A stretch of DNA of 64,000 nucleotides from Schistosoma haematobium (Eukaryota > Platyhelminthes > Trematoda > Strigeidida > Schistosomatidae). The notes below the pieces were generated by a model. The model made no database searches, was not told the origin of the DNA, and worked only from the letters and a program-made list of their open reading frames with translations. Below, piece by piece: positions 34,876 through 46,792 of this stretch (position 1 is the first letter of the stretch; the number at the start of each line of letters is the position of its first letter). The stretch is taken from NCBI RefSeq assembly GCF_000699445.3, contig NC_067199.1, positions 33,278,902 through 33,342,901 on the forward strand, given 5' to 3'. A program made the position numbers and the translations under genes.

Positions 34876-36297
34876 ATGACGCTTCGTGGTGAAAGCCGAA
34901 TTCCTTCGGAAGCCACGAGGCCGATGCCTCTTCTAACAACCAGAGCAAAAATTTTTGTAGGTACATGGAACGTCCGAACAATGTGGGAGACCGGAAAGAC
35001 TAGTCAAATAGCAACGGAAATGAGGAGATACAATTTGGCAATACTGGGAATCAGCGAAACCCACTGGACCCAAGCTGGATAGAAAAAGCTAGCTACGGGA
35101 GAGATGCTGCTATACTCCGGTCACGAAGAGGAAAATGCTCCACACACTCAGGGAGTCGCTCTAATGCTGTCCAAAGTAGCACGAAATGCACTTGTAGGAT
35201 GGGAATCTCACGGATCCAGAATCATCAAAGTATCATTCAAAACAAAGAAGGAGGGGATCTTAATGAATATGATCCAATGTTATGCACCCACCAATGATAG
35301 CAACGACGACAATAAAGATCAGTTCTACGAGCGGCTCCAGTCAATCATAGAGAAGTGCCCAAGAAAGGACCTCATCATTCTAATGGGAGATCTAAATGCC
35401 AAAGTCGGAATAGACAACATCGGATATGAAGATATTATGGGACGACATGGACTGGGAGAGAGGAACGAAAATGGAGAAAGATTTGCAAATTTGTGTGCAT
35501 TCAACAAATTAGTCATAGGAGGCACAATATTTCCACACAAGCGTATACACAAGGCTATATGGATCTCACCGGACCACACTACAGAGAACCAGATAGATCA
35601 TATTTGCATCAACATAAAATTCCGAAGGACAATGGAAGATGTGAGAACCAGGAGAGGTGCTGACGTAGCTTCAGATCACCACCTAGTTGTAGCCAATTTA
35701 AAACTGAAGCTAAAAAAGAACTGGACAAGTGGACAAACAGCACTACAAAGGTTCAATACAGCCTTCCTTCGAGATACTGACAAACTCAATGAATTCAAGA
35801 TAGCTCTCAACAACAGGTTCCAAGCCTTACAAGATCTACTGAAAGAAGAAGAAACTACCATGGAGGACAACTGGAAAGGCATCAAAGAAACATTGACTTC
35901 AACGTGTCAAGAGGTTCTGGGTCTAAAGAAACAACATCATAAGGAATGGATCTCTATAGAAACACTGGACAAGATCAAAGAAAGGAAGAACAAGAAGGCA
36001 GCAATTAACAACAGCCGAACACGAGCAGAAAAAGTCCAAGCACAAGCTGAATACATAGAAGCAAACAAACAAGTGAAGAGGAGCATCAGAGCCGACAGGA
36101 AGAAATACGTGGAAGAATTAGCAACGACGACAGAAAAAGCTGCTGGAGAAGGAAATATGAAACAGCTCTACGATACAACGAAGAAACTAGCAGGGAAATA
36201 CAGTAAACCAGAGAGGCCGGTCAAAGACAAAGAAGGCAAGCCAATCACTGAAATTCAACAACAGCGAAACAGATGGGTAGAATACTTCGAGCACTGA
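34876..36297 (+). pseudogene. RTE endonuclease region with linker
   Basis: An AP-endonuclease-like domain with FVGTWNVRTMWETGK, ILGISETHW, then (after the in-frame TAG at 35080) MIQCYAPTNDS, ILMGDLNAKVG, NQIDHICI and ASDHHLVVA. The catalytic E, D, N, S-D-H motifs are all present. A Lys/Glu-rich helical linker follows (about 35760-36200), then RWVEYFEH, where the frame runs out at 36297. One stop codon plus the following deletion break an otherwise well-kept gene. Confidence 0.85.
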
Positions 36298-37733
36298 AAT
36301 CAGACGTCGAAGTAACCACAAGCATGCTTTACCCTCTATTCAAAAAGATTTGGGAGGAGGAACAAGTGCCAATGGACTGGAAAGAAGGACACCTCATCAA
36401 GATTCCAAAGAAAGGAGATCTGAGCAAATGTGAAAACTACAGAGGCATTACACTACTGTCAATACCAGGGAAAGTCTTCAACAGAGTGTTGCTGAACCGG
36501 ATGAAGGATGCAGTAGACGCCTAACTTGGAGATCAACAAGCTGGATTCCGTAAGGATCGGTCGTGCGCAGACCAAATTGCAACACTATGGATCATCGTCG
36601 AACAATCAGTTGGGTGGAACTCATCACTACACATCAACTTCATTGATTATGAAAAGGCATTCGACAGTGTAGATAGGAGGACATTATGGAAACTTCTTCG
36701 ACACTACGGAGTTCCTCAGAAGATTGTCAATATTATCCGGAACTCATACGACGGACTACAGTGCAAGGTCGTGCATGGAGGACAGCTGACAGATGCATTC
36801 CAAGTAAGGACCGGAGTCAGACAAGGCTGTTTACTCCCTCCCTTCCTCTTTCTTCTGGTGGTCGACTGGATTAGGGAGACCTCGACATCTGAAGGAAAAC
36901 ACGGCATACAATGGACAGCTCAGAATCAATTAGACGATTTGGACTTCGCAGATGACCTAACCCTCCTATCGCGTACACACGAACAGATGCAGATGAAGAC
37001 AGCCAGTGTAGCAGCAGTCTCTGCATCAGTAGGCCCCAGTATACACAAGGGGAAAACCAAGGTCCTCAAATTCAAAGCGGAGAACAGCAATCCAATCACT
37101 CTTGATGGCGAAACTCTGGACGATGTAGAGTCCTTCACATACCTAGGAAGCATCATCGATGAACAAGGAGGTTCAGATGCAGACGTAAAGGCGAGGATTG
37201 GCAAAGCAAGGGTCGCATTTCTACAATTGAAGAACATATGGAACTCAAAACAGCTGTCAACCAATATCAAAGTCACAATCTTCAATACCAACGTCAAGGC
37301 AGTTCTACTGTATGGAGCTGAAACTTTGAGAACTACGACAACCACAATCAAGAAAGTACAAGTATTTATAAATAGCTGTCTACGCAAGATACTCAACATC
37401 CATTGGCAGGATACCATCAGCAACAGCCTTTTGTGGGAGAGAACAAACGAACTTCCAGCTGAAGAAGAAATTAGGAAAAGACGATGGAAATGGATAGGAC
37501 ATACATTGCGCAAGTCGTCAAACTGCATCACGAGACGAGCCCTAACTTTGGATCCTGAAGGGAAGCGGAAAAGAGGAAGGCCAAAGAACACATTGCGTCG
37601 GATAATAGAAGCAGATATGAAAAGGATGAATTACAACTGGACGGAGCTAGAAAGGATTGCCCAGGACAGGGTTGGATGGAGAATGCTGGTGAGCGGCCTA
37701 TGCTCCTTCACGAGGAGTAACAGGCGTAATTAA
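36298..37733 (+). pseudogene. RTE reverse transcriptase
   Basis: The frame resumes at ALKSDVEVTTS, with IPKKGDLSKCENYRGITLL, a TAA at 36522-36524, then in the same frame [55 protein letters not shown] (catalytic FADD, about 36940-36970), [11 protein letters not shown] and KIWNSKQ-like [20 protein letters not shown]. It ends with a C-terminal [11 protein letters not shown]...[12 protein letters not shown] region. The catalytic core looks intact, but about 55 codons between the linker and the first RT motif appear deleted by comparison with the usual spacing (my estimate). Confidence 0.85.
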
Positions 37734-37749
37734 GTAAGTAAAGGAATCA

Positions 37750-39677
37750 AACTAAAAAACACATCCTCTTTTAGTGACTCTGTGTACCCACAATGACTTT
37801 CTTTTAACCGCTTACTCGAGCCACCATGAACTTGAATGAGTTTATGCAACAATCGGTGATACAGATCCCGGCGGCCTTTTTATGCTGAACACAACACGAT
37901 TTTTACAATCCACTGACCTGTAGACCCTTCTGAGACAACAAAAACACGGACCTTTTTCTCTCGCATTCGCCCACCCATCGTTGACTGCTAATGTGAAGAA
38001 TTGGGAACATTTATCAATCATATGATTTCCCCTGCGTATAGCACAATTTGACTTGCTAACGATTTTACCTCACGACAATCCTTGTGTGGAACAGGCTACC
38101 TTGCTTATAACCCGTTTACTAGTTGTTGCAATCTGCCCGAATCTGCTGAGTAAAATTTCTGCTCTAGATGATACAAGTTCTACTAACTCGGCAAAAGTAG
38201 GCTCTCTTCCATTTGCTGTTAACTTTTTGACTGTTTGGGCCCATTTCATCCGTAACTTCTTTACTATGCTTTCCATAATTCCTACAGAGTCGAGATCCAC
38301 CGAAACATCCATTTGTTCTAGGGCTATAGAACGAGTATCCATCTTTATTGCTAACCTAGAAACACTCTCTCCGTCATTGTGCTCTATATTGGAACATTCA
38401 GTCAAATCATTTAGCAAATCTCGGCTTACTTCTGGTCCACCAGGGTGCTTGGTACTTGTGTGGTTGCGCCACAGGATTGAGCTGTACTATTCAGATTGTA
38501 GCGTTAAAGCCTGTACGGTGTCTGGTTCCCCTGCTAAACGGGGTTGAGCTGTACTGTTTGGGTTTTTACATGAAAGTCCGGGTGGTGTCTGGTTCCCCTG
38601 AAAACCAATGTAAAATTACCCTGGGTATATTATATATAACGGCTTACTTCGTGTGTTCTACCAAACAACCGTTTCAGTATATCTCATGCTCAACGATAAC
38701 CCGATGATGGTGGAAGCATTACGCATTCTTCTATGGCCTCTCGAGCCTTTCTTTTACAATAATGAAACGAGAACAAGAGCCGTTGACTATGGTCTTCGAC
38801 CTTGGATACCACATATAACTCGAACTATCTGATAAATTTCCAGTATTTTGCTACGTAGTTCTACATTTGGGAGCTCAAGACTCACACAAAGAGATGACAA
38901 GGTTACTTCACTTTTCTTTTTTTCTGGATAGACCAACAAGTTTTGACTTTTCTGGGGACTTGATTCTAAAGTCATGAAAACGGCTTACGAAACTGTGAAC
39001 ACACTCCTGCCCTCTATCATCACAATTGGAGGCAGAAGATACTTTACTACGCATGTTCTCTTTTAGTCTAAGCGACCCGAACTCTACCTGAAGGCATAAT
39101 AGTTGTTTCCTTTGCCTATCTTTCAAGTCTCTAACTTCTAATAATTGCTTTACCCTCAACTGTATTTTAACTCTGCTAAGGTGATCCTAGAGCTTATTTT
39201 ACTATGTCGACTTACTAAACCAACATTAGAGCCGTGACATGAAAATGCATCTGAAGGGACTTGCCGTACATCTGGAGGCGCATCTGATTGCATTTTCTCT
39301 TGGCCAGACACCAGGTTTTCGTTTATCTTATTGCGCTTGCCAGGCATTCTAGTGTTTGTCACTCGTGATTTCTGTTCGTTTGAGAACTGTAACGACTGAT
39401 CTGCCAATACTCGGTTTGAAAGTAGAACTAACGGGCCAGAATTTACTCGACTAGACCAGACTACGTTCTTTTGTATAGCGTGTAAGATCCATTTTGAATG
39501 CCTTGTGTGTTTGTGAAAATCCCTCCATGTATATACTTGTACTTTATTCCTATTGATCACATTAGTTGTACATTGTTGTATTTTGATTACATTTGAACTG
39601 TTAATATTTGTATTTTTTGCTATAGTTTTTGTTTTTATTACGCATTCACTAAGTTTGTGTTTCTTCCCGAACTGCAC
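37750..39677 (-). pseudogene. BEL/Pao-like gag relic
   Basis: Minus-strand frames, from 39677 down: a Ser/Lys-rich N-terminal part; a middle part with RDLKDRQRKQLLCLQ; a gag core ending MKWAQTVKKLTANGREPTF, AELVELVSSRAEILLSRFGQ (38290-38160), which resembles the BEL/Pao gag pattern of L-x-x-x-W...PTF..L..FV..R. Finally, near 37900-37860, a zinc-knuckle-like CFCCLRRVYRSVDC preceded by REKGP and followed by KNR; the His ligand is Tyr. Several stops and shifts. The pol part is absent: the neighbouring RTE element begins immediately beyond. Confidence 0.65.
38475..38605. repeat. Imperfect ~65-bp tandem duplication
   Basis: Two units (38475-38538, 38542-38605) both begin with TTGAGCTGTACT and both end GGTGTCTGGTTCCCCTG. 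They diverge in the middle. The duplication lies inside the BEL/Pao gag relic. Confidence 0.7.
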
Positions 39678-40984
39678 TTATGTTGTTTTACTTTATACTA
39701 AGTCTGGGCGGCAGCCATTTTGGTTTATCCCTGCTTTTGATTGCTTGACCTGTGTTGACTGGAATTGTGCATTTTGATTGTGAATTGAAGCACTCTTCCA
39801 GAATTGAAAACACTGTGTTATAGAGCGACCAATTATTACCTTTTGAACGAATCTGTACGTGATCTATCCAGACAGGATAGAATAACATTTATTTGTGGTG
39901 ATTGGTAATTTTCTTGCATTCTTTATCAACTTTCTTGTTTATTGTAGTTTAGATTTGATCAATTAAACAATTATTGGTTGGATAGCTGTGTGGTTATATT
40001 TGTTTAGGTAATAATGTATACTTAAATTTATGATAAATTATAGAACCGCTATCTTACCCAATTACCTTGTTTTGGTTTCAAACGGGCGAGGGCGCGTATC
40101 CAACTTATCCAGGCAGCTGTCCAGCAGTCCAAACGTGGTTTGGATCCTACATAGCGCACGAAGCGTTTTTGAGTTACTCGTATTAAATTATATCGAACTC
40201 AAGTTAAACGGTTCTAATTTAAGAGATAGAACAACTTATATCAAAATACAATATACTTCAAACGGTACAGCCTGTGCTATACAGTAAAAAGTTTCTCTAA
40301 CACAAATTAGCGTGCTAAACAGCAAAACAGACAGTTAATACAAACAAGTTCAATACCTGAGAATCAATGAAAATATTTCCAACAAGATGAGATCGGATAT
40401 CCATCTGCAGGGATTCCAGCAATCTTCCAAAGCAGATGGTCAAAGGTTAACGGTAGCACATTGAACCACGACCTTACTGTCAATAGTCTGGCAATATGCA
40501 ACAGAAAACTAGGTAACAGAAGGTAAGTCTTTAATCAAAATCACTTAATAAAAGCTCTGGTGAGGAGGACTGAAGAACACAAAATGTGGCCAAAAGAGAT
40601 CTGAACAAAGGTTAAAATACACGACAGGGAGAAGGAACAAGTAAATGACAGTACTGTCATTTGCTTGGTAAATAAAAAGAATCGACTTCACGAAATTGCC
40701 AAGAGTCGGCTAAAAAGGTAAATAAACGGTTAGTGAAGTAGTAAGATGAACATGTATGTTAAACTGGACAAATGTATGCCAATGTACGCAATTCCTGTTT
40801 CCGTGACCGATCCATAATTTGTGACTCCTTGTGTTATAGAGAAACCAGTGTTCATAAGTTCAATATTTGGTTGTGAAATCTTGTGGATTTCAATGATAAA
40901 AAAATTATCCTGACTTAGATTATTTCAATCAACTGCGACCTGTCTTTGATATTCAGTTCCATTTCGTACTTAATTTCATTTCTC
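39678..40984. other. Upstream flank of the BEL/Pao relic, unassigned
   Basis: On the minus strand this would be leader and LTR of the relic above, but no LTR ends or second copy could be identified. A GC-richer patch lies at 40080-40160. No host exon. Confidence 0.3.
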
Positions 40985-41960
40985 CTAAGTGCCTCAGGGT
41001 ATGGTTTTGTGGCCAATTTTATCCTTCTTATGTGTAAATGACCTTCTTCGTGTCCCATCATAGTGCCCTAGCGTATAGCTTTCGGGCCAGTATTATTCCT
41101 CTTGTATGTAAATGACCTAATATCATCATCGGTTTTGCTATATATTGACGATTTAAAGATATGGGGAGCGATAGGAATTAAGGGTGATAGATTATAACTT
41201 CAAAATGACCTGAAGAAATTACCTGAATGGTCTCAAGCCTGGCAGTTGCCGATAAATACTTACAAGTGTATTGTGATGGATATTGGTCATCAAGGTATAG
41301 ATACATACTCGATGAATAACACTGAGCTACCTGTTGTTCGGACTCACAATGACTTTAGAGTCGTCGCTAGCCAATACTTAAAGGCTACTGCACACTGCCG
41401 TGCAACAGCCGACAAATGTTTTAGAACTTTATGGTAAGTACGTAGGGCCTTCAGTCATGTCGACGCTAAAACGTTTTTGACTTTGTATACAGTGTTTGTG
41501 AGTCCTAAACTTGACTACTGCAAACAAGTGGCTGCCTTCTGTTTAAAAAAGGACAGTGAGCTTTGGAAAAGGTTCAGAGAACAGCAAGTAAGCTGATTTG
41601 CCGGAGTAGCGAAGATCACGTGTGATGCCTGACTGGTCAAGCTAAATCTATTCCTATTGTCATATCGCAGAACTGAAAGCGACTTGATTACAGTTTTTCC
41701 AAATTGCCTAGTGATAAATTAACACTTGATATGCCCTCATTTTTCTTGCTTTCCAAAACAGAAAATTTACCAAGACACTATAAAAAATTTCATAAGCCCA
41801 GGACAATTTACTTGTCAGCTAACTATCGACTTTCCTAACGAATCACCAACGAGTGGAATCCATTACCTCAGCACGCGTTTGAGGCTCCATCTGCCGACTC
41901 TTTCAAAAGAAATTTGTATCAACTGAGAGATCGTTATTGCCAGGACTTACAAAGTCCACT
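40985..41960 (+). pseudogene. Jockey/CR1-like RT C-terminal relic
   Basis: RT motif with FGPVLFLLYVNDL-like sequence (about 41080-41115), catalytic LYIDDLKIW (about 41135-41163), EWSQAWQLPINTYKC (about 41227-41270), then a long C-terminal region ending TNEWNPLPQHAFEAPSADSF (about 41850-41910), as in jockey/CR1-type polymerases. The YxDD site is intact, but frames shift several times. The RT motif just before the active site is present twice (see findings). Distinct from the CR1-like family at 16636. Confidence 0.7.
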
Positions 41961-42129
41961 AAACCGTCTGTCGTTTCCAAATTGAAACTGAATTTCAATG
42001 GGCTTAGTGATTTCATTTAGAAAGTCATTGATTTCAATGAGTTTTCTAGCACTTATTTCTGCTACTGGCTTTCTTTGCAAGGACATCGGTAACCTAAAAG
42101 CAGAAACTCCATACAAGTAGTAACAGTGA

Positions 42130-42860
42130 GATGTTTGCCTAGTTCCTGGTTAAAGCTACACATAACCGAACCTCTCACGTATGAGTCTGACTTAATTCCT
42201 ATAATATACTGAGTTCATGGCTTATGTAGTAACAGCTCAGCTGAGCTCCTACTTCAATCTTCAGTGATGGGGATAGTAGGTGGCTGAATCTGTGGTAATT
42301 TTGACAGACTGGATACAGTACTCTTAATGTAGTCTTACATAGGTAGTTATAAAATTCGAAATATTTCCTCGTCAAAGCATTTGAATGCTCGGCGAAGTGA
42401 CAGTAACGCACGAAAACCTTTGACAGCAACTGCGTTGCAATGCATAGTTGTCATTACTCCTAAGTCTTTATGTTCTTGAACACGTGGAAGAGATGTACCA
42501 TGATTTGTATAATGATAACTAATACCGTGTCCCGTGTGCACGAGCATACTATCCTAGAATTAACTTCTAAATCCCATCCTCGAGCCTATCTTACTAATCC
42601 GCCTAAGTTAGCTTGGACATCAAAATGGTCATCCTTACTTCCTACTGTTCTCCAGATTTTGACATCACCCGCAAACAATAAGCAACAACGGTATTTCATT
42701 AATGTAGAGAAGGAAATGTAGAGGGCCTAAGATGGTTCCTTTGAGTACATCACTTTCCACTGGCTTCCATTCGGATAGCGTTCCAAACTACATCACATCG
42801 AATCCATGACAAATGACTTGGGATCTGGGTTGATGAAGGCCTCACTTATTTAAAAGCCGA
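42130..42860 (-). pseudogene. Second copy of the jockey/CR1-like RT, antisense
   Basis: On the minus strand: GTILGPLHFLLYINEI-like sequence (about 42740-42690), LLFAGDVKIW, where FADD is changed to FAGD (about 42680-42650), then GHGISYHYTNHGTSLPRVQE (42530-42470) and RALLSLRRAFKCFDEEIF (42415-42365). These match the order of the + copy at 40985. Loss of a catalytic Asp and broken frames make it inactive. The two copies converge tail to tail. Confidence 0.7.
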
Positions 42861-44049
42861 TTCAAAAGGCTTTGGGGGCTGTTGGAAGTATATGTAGAGT
42901 TTCGAAGTGAATGGGGGAGACGCGCAGATCACTGAACAAGTATTTATACGTTCATGTAAGATATGCATCACATTTCATAAATGGGCATTGGTCAGATGTT
43001 GGATTACTTTGTCAGGCAGTTGGGAGCTTTCTTGAGCCAGAAACTATGCCTTCTACCTTATGAATCTCTTGATATTTGTGCACAGTCAGAATGTGGCAAG
43101 CCCGATGGAGATACGAGCCAGGGAAAATCATTTACATTCAGATGGCACTGGGAGTTAGGTATCATTTTGGTTTACAAATAGCTTATTGGTACATAAATGC
43201 TGTAAAGAAGCCTGTGAATTTGAAATAATATAACGAAATTGTCTAGAATTGTGACAAGACAAAATTCTGAACGTAATTCTGAAGTACTCGGTACAAAACT
43301 ATGTTGTATCATTATGGTAGGTTCGAAAACAACATAAAATACTTATCTGATTGATTTTGACTGTAAAATTGGGATGGATATGAGAGGGCGAGAAGGTAAA
43401 GCGAAAGCAAGGAAAAATATCTTAAGTGTCAGGGGATCAGTCATAGTATCAATAAATATGAACATGCTCAAATTAAACATGCGAAACTCCAAGGGTTATA
43501 CTTTGTTTTACAGTCAGTGAAATAGATATCGGACCCTGTGGAAATAAATCACTGGTAATCATGCTGATATTTGATAAGACAAGCTGAGCAAAGAATTATC
43601 TTTTCAATTAATCCTTCATCAAGGCCCCATAATATTGTACATGCTTTTTTAAGTGAGTAGAAAGTCGATACCGATTAGATGGTAGTGCGTCAGTTTAACC
43701 ACATAATCGGTTGGTTGCATAACGTTTGGAAAAGTAGGAAAATAATTCTAGTGTGCATTTTCATAATAGATTAATTGGTACAAATGGTCACATAACTAAA
43801 CTGGAAGAAAATATAAATGTTTTTTGCTGTGAAGTCTATGATAAGTAATTAGCAGGATAATTACTGTAAAAATTAGATAATATTGTTAATAAACAGGTTA
43901 TGCAAGGTCAGAATTAGAAATGACAATGATAATAAATTTGAAGTTCTTGAAACTTTTAAGGCAAAGGAAACTTTTTAAAACTTGTAAAGGTATCTAAGAG
44001 GAAAGCTAGGGTAGATCCAAATGTTGTTTAAACTTTCTCCGTACACAAG
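42861..44049. other. Intergenic, nothing recognised
   Basis: AT-rich with GC-richer patches. No exon or repeat family could be named. Confidence 0.35.
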
Positions 44050-44745
44050 GGTTAGGTTTCTTGGTATGTACGCCTATTGGCTTCTGCTATATATAAAAGT
44101 GGGATTGTGGAACCATAAGGTAAATTCGGCGGAAATTTGTAACTAACTGTCAATTTTGAAGTTTTGTCTATGTAGTCGCGATTATTGACTAGATGCGTCA
44201 TGGCAGAGCTTCTTAATAATTTCTTTTGCTCTTCGGTCAGACACGAAGGTTTTTGTCCAGAAATACAATGATGCATTCGTCCAGTTGTGTTTTCAGTACA
44301 TTTAATAGGTTGTTAAGTTCACTTTCATAAAAAAAGTCATAAAGGGGACTTCGGAACTAAGTTAGTTTTACTGCAACGGAGGTTTGCTGATATTTCTTTC
44401 CACATAGCGGGGAAATTTTGACGTGAGTTTGTGCAGATTCTCGAAACCGGTAGAAATTCACATTGAAGATGCCACAGGTATTCGGAGTTTGACAACGCTG
44501 TAACCAGTAACACCTAATATGAACCTTACCCACCAAGCGAAACCAGAAGACAGAAGCGAGGAGGTTCGAAGATATATTTGAAAGGCTATCAATATGTTGA
44601 GAATCGTCTGGTCTAATCTGGCTAGCGATTGCAAGGGTTGTTGAGCACGGCGTTCCCACTCGTGATCTGGTGCGGGTGGATGACCTAGCTCCTTCAGCCA
44701 GGTGGGTCCATTAAAACTAATGTGGTCAGCGTCCAATGTCAAAAA
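44050..44745 (-). pseudogene. BEL/Pao-like pol fragment
   Basis: The minus-strand frame gives DADHISFNGPTWLKELGHPP, like the 'L-W-F-x-G-P-x-W-L' motif before the integrase of BEL/Pao elements, then LDQTILNILIAFQIYLRTSS with a following W-V-R-F segment, the usual hydrophobic region just after it. A second frame (44276-44052) may continue it (LTEEQKKLLRSSAMTHLVNN). The integrase catalytic core is not seen. Order and strand do not join with the gag relic at 37750, so it is a separate fragment or rearranged. Confidence 0.55.
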
Positions 44746-45114
44746 CTTACAGAGAGATTTATTTTAGGGATTTATTTACTGCTACATCATAAAGTAAGGA
44801 TGCTCACATACCTTCTTCTGGGTTTTAATAAAACTTTGCTATGTACTCACTTCTAGACTGTTATACGTTTGATCGACTAACATTTCCTGATTTCTGCTGT
44901 TCAGACTTGATTTCGACAGTTTACGATTATCCGTGTTTTCCTGACATTTCTTTCCTGTTCGCGAAGTCGTTTTAAGAAGTTGGATATTCGTCCAAAATGC
45001 CGTGAAACCAGTCGTGCTTCATTTAATTCAGACAGTTAACTCATCCACTCTAGAATTTCCGGCTTGATTATTACAAATTATTTAATCGCGCAGCATGTAC
45101 CTGGTTGTGATAAA
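44746..45114. other. Intergenic, nothing recognised
   Basis: Short AT-rich stretch between two LTR-element relics. Confidence 0.4.
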
Positions 45115-46792
45115 TAGAAGTATTTGAATTATAGTACGAACTAAGAATCCCCAAAATAACGCAACTGAATCAAGAATTATGACACAAGCACGAACGAATG
45201 TACTGTATTTAGAATTCGAAACCAAGCATCCAACAAGTACAATGGAATCATTAGTTCATTCAAACACCACATCCGCCACAGCTTAAATAGGAGTATAAAT
45301 GTCTGTAATCGATTATACATCTTCTTCTTAAATTCATCCTGAGTCTGTCTGACATTGTGTTGGATAAAGACTCTGTATTATCTAGAATGCACTCATTAGC
45401 ATTGAAATGAACAGTCGAAATCGGAACAGACTCACCCGCTTCCTGGGATTGTGTAATCAGCATGTCGGTTGTATACTGAAACCGCTGCTACCTAGAATTT
45501 GAACCATAGACTTTTAGACTATCCTCCCCCACGAAATAATGTTGGATCTTTATATCCCCAAGTTCTGAATGATGTGGCTTCATTTAAAGATATTTCTCAC
45601 ATGGGTTAGAGTAGACATTAGAAGTGATTTTGTGATAAGTATAAACAGCAGTTGAAAGGAAATCATCCGAATTGTAATCAAAATCGAGGTCATTTAGTAC
45701 TCGTGCTTCGCATTGAACAAGCTTCCCACAAGAAACAAATGCATTATGAGGACAATTAATATTTGATAGAACATCAAGGTTTGATTCTTCTGAAATAGTT
45801 TATCAAGAATGTCATTTCAGGGTAATGGATTATTAGAAAAATCAGCATCTATCAAAAAGAGATCAGGTTTTCGGTCATGACTAGGTTCATTCGACATATT
45901 TTCCTCAGATTTATAAGGAATTTCGTCATAAATAAGTGAATGATTAGGAAAAACCATATCTGGTAAAATAACAAGAGAAATCTAATAAATCGATTGATTG
46001 GGAACTGTCGTATCACAAGGATTCTGAGTTTCACTTAACTCTGAACTGCTAAATGACCCTACACTGTCAGAATCAAAAGACTTAATATTCGTTGCAGCCA
46101 GATGAACAGTAGTACTACAAACTAACTGAATATGTCCAATATCACCACATTTAAAGCACTTAGAATCGCGAAATTTACATCAATTAAAAGAGTGGAACTT
46201 GCCACAGGACAAACACTGACCAAACTTGTGCTCATCTTCGTAAACTGCATCACAACTCTTCAATGAATTATCTGCATAACCTTGAGCATGCACTGGGTTG
46301 GGATGACGCAATGTAGTGGAACTCTTTATATCCTCATGAATCATTTTACTAAATCTTCCTCCTTTACCACATTCGAACTTTGTATGCTAGCAGTAGATCC
46401 TTGAGAGTTGTATAAGAAAGCGAAACGGTCTTTTACGGTAAAGCCAGAGTTCTTAATAAGCCATATGCTTCTTTTCCGATGAATGTGAGGAAGTGTGCCA
46501 CAATATTAACATCCTCATCATCTTCTTTGGTCATAGCCCAGATTTCGAACCTTTAAAGTAATCCTCAAAAGTAACAAAATCTGAATGTATGTCCAACCGT
46601 TCCATCATAGGTTCAATCGCGACGCCAATATGATTATTAGAAGTATTTGAATTATAGTATGAACTAAGAATCTCAGGAACAACGTAATCGGATCAAGAAG
46701 TACTAGATAAGCGCGAACGAATGTACTGTATTTAGAATTCGAAATCAAGCAATTAACAAGTACAATGGAATCATTAGTTCATTCAAACACCA
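45115..46792 (-). mobile_element. Pol-deleted gypsy element, antisense
   Basis: LTRs at 46639-46792 (5') and 45115-45269 (3'), about 155 bp each, same family as 26137-30528. After the 5' LTR comes the primer-binding sequence (46636-46610), gag (start MERLDIHSD near 46605; zinc-knuckle KCFKCGDIGHI near 46165), then directly the last part of pol (45463-45260, ending SCGGCGV). Protease, RT, RNase H and most integrase are absent. Gag has stops and frameshifts. It may be an internal-deletion derivative or a non-autonomous subfamily. Confidence 0.85.

Larger units (their letters stand above)
34680..37742 (+). mobile_element. Nearly full-length RTE-clade non-LTR element
   Basis: A 5' UTR (34680-34875) shared with the antisense copy at 14935-14100, then an AP-like endonuclease and reverse transcriptase, and a short (GTAA)n tail at about 37727-37740. 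Much more GC-rich and with longer open frames than its surroundings, suggesting a fairly recent insertion. Defects: in-frame TAG at 35080-35082, an internal deletion at about 36290 that fuses the end of the endonuclease linker to a later RT segment out of frame, and TAA at 36522-36524. Abuts an antisense BEL/Pao relic at 37750. SR2/SR3-type elements of schistosomes belong to this clade; the exact family was not determined. Confidence 0.85.

Noticed and set aside
35325..35885. Minus-strand open frames across the RTE endonuclease.
   Set aside because: They are shadows of the well-supported + strand endonuclease frame.
39678..40050. An LTR for the antisense BEL/Pao relic.
   Set aside because: No second copy or LTR ends could be located, so only an unassigned flank is described.
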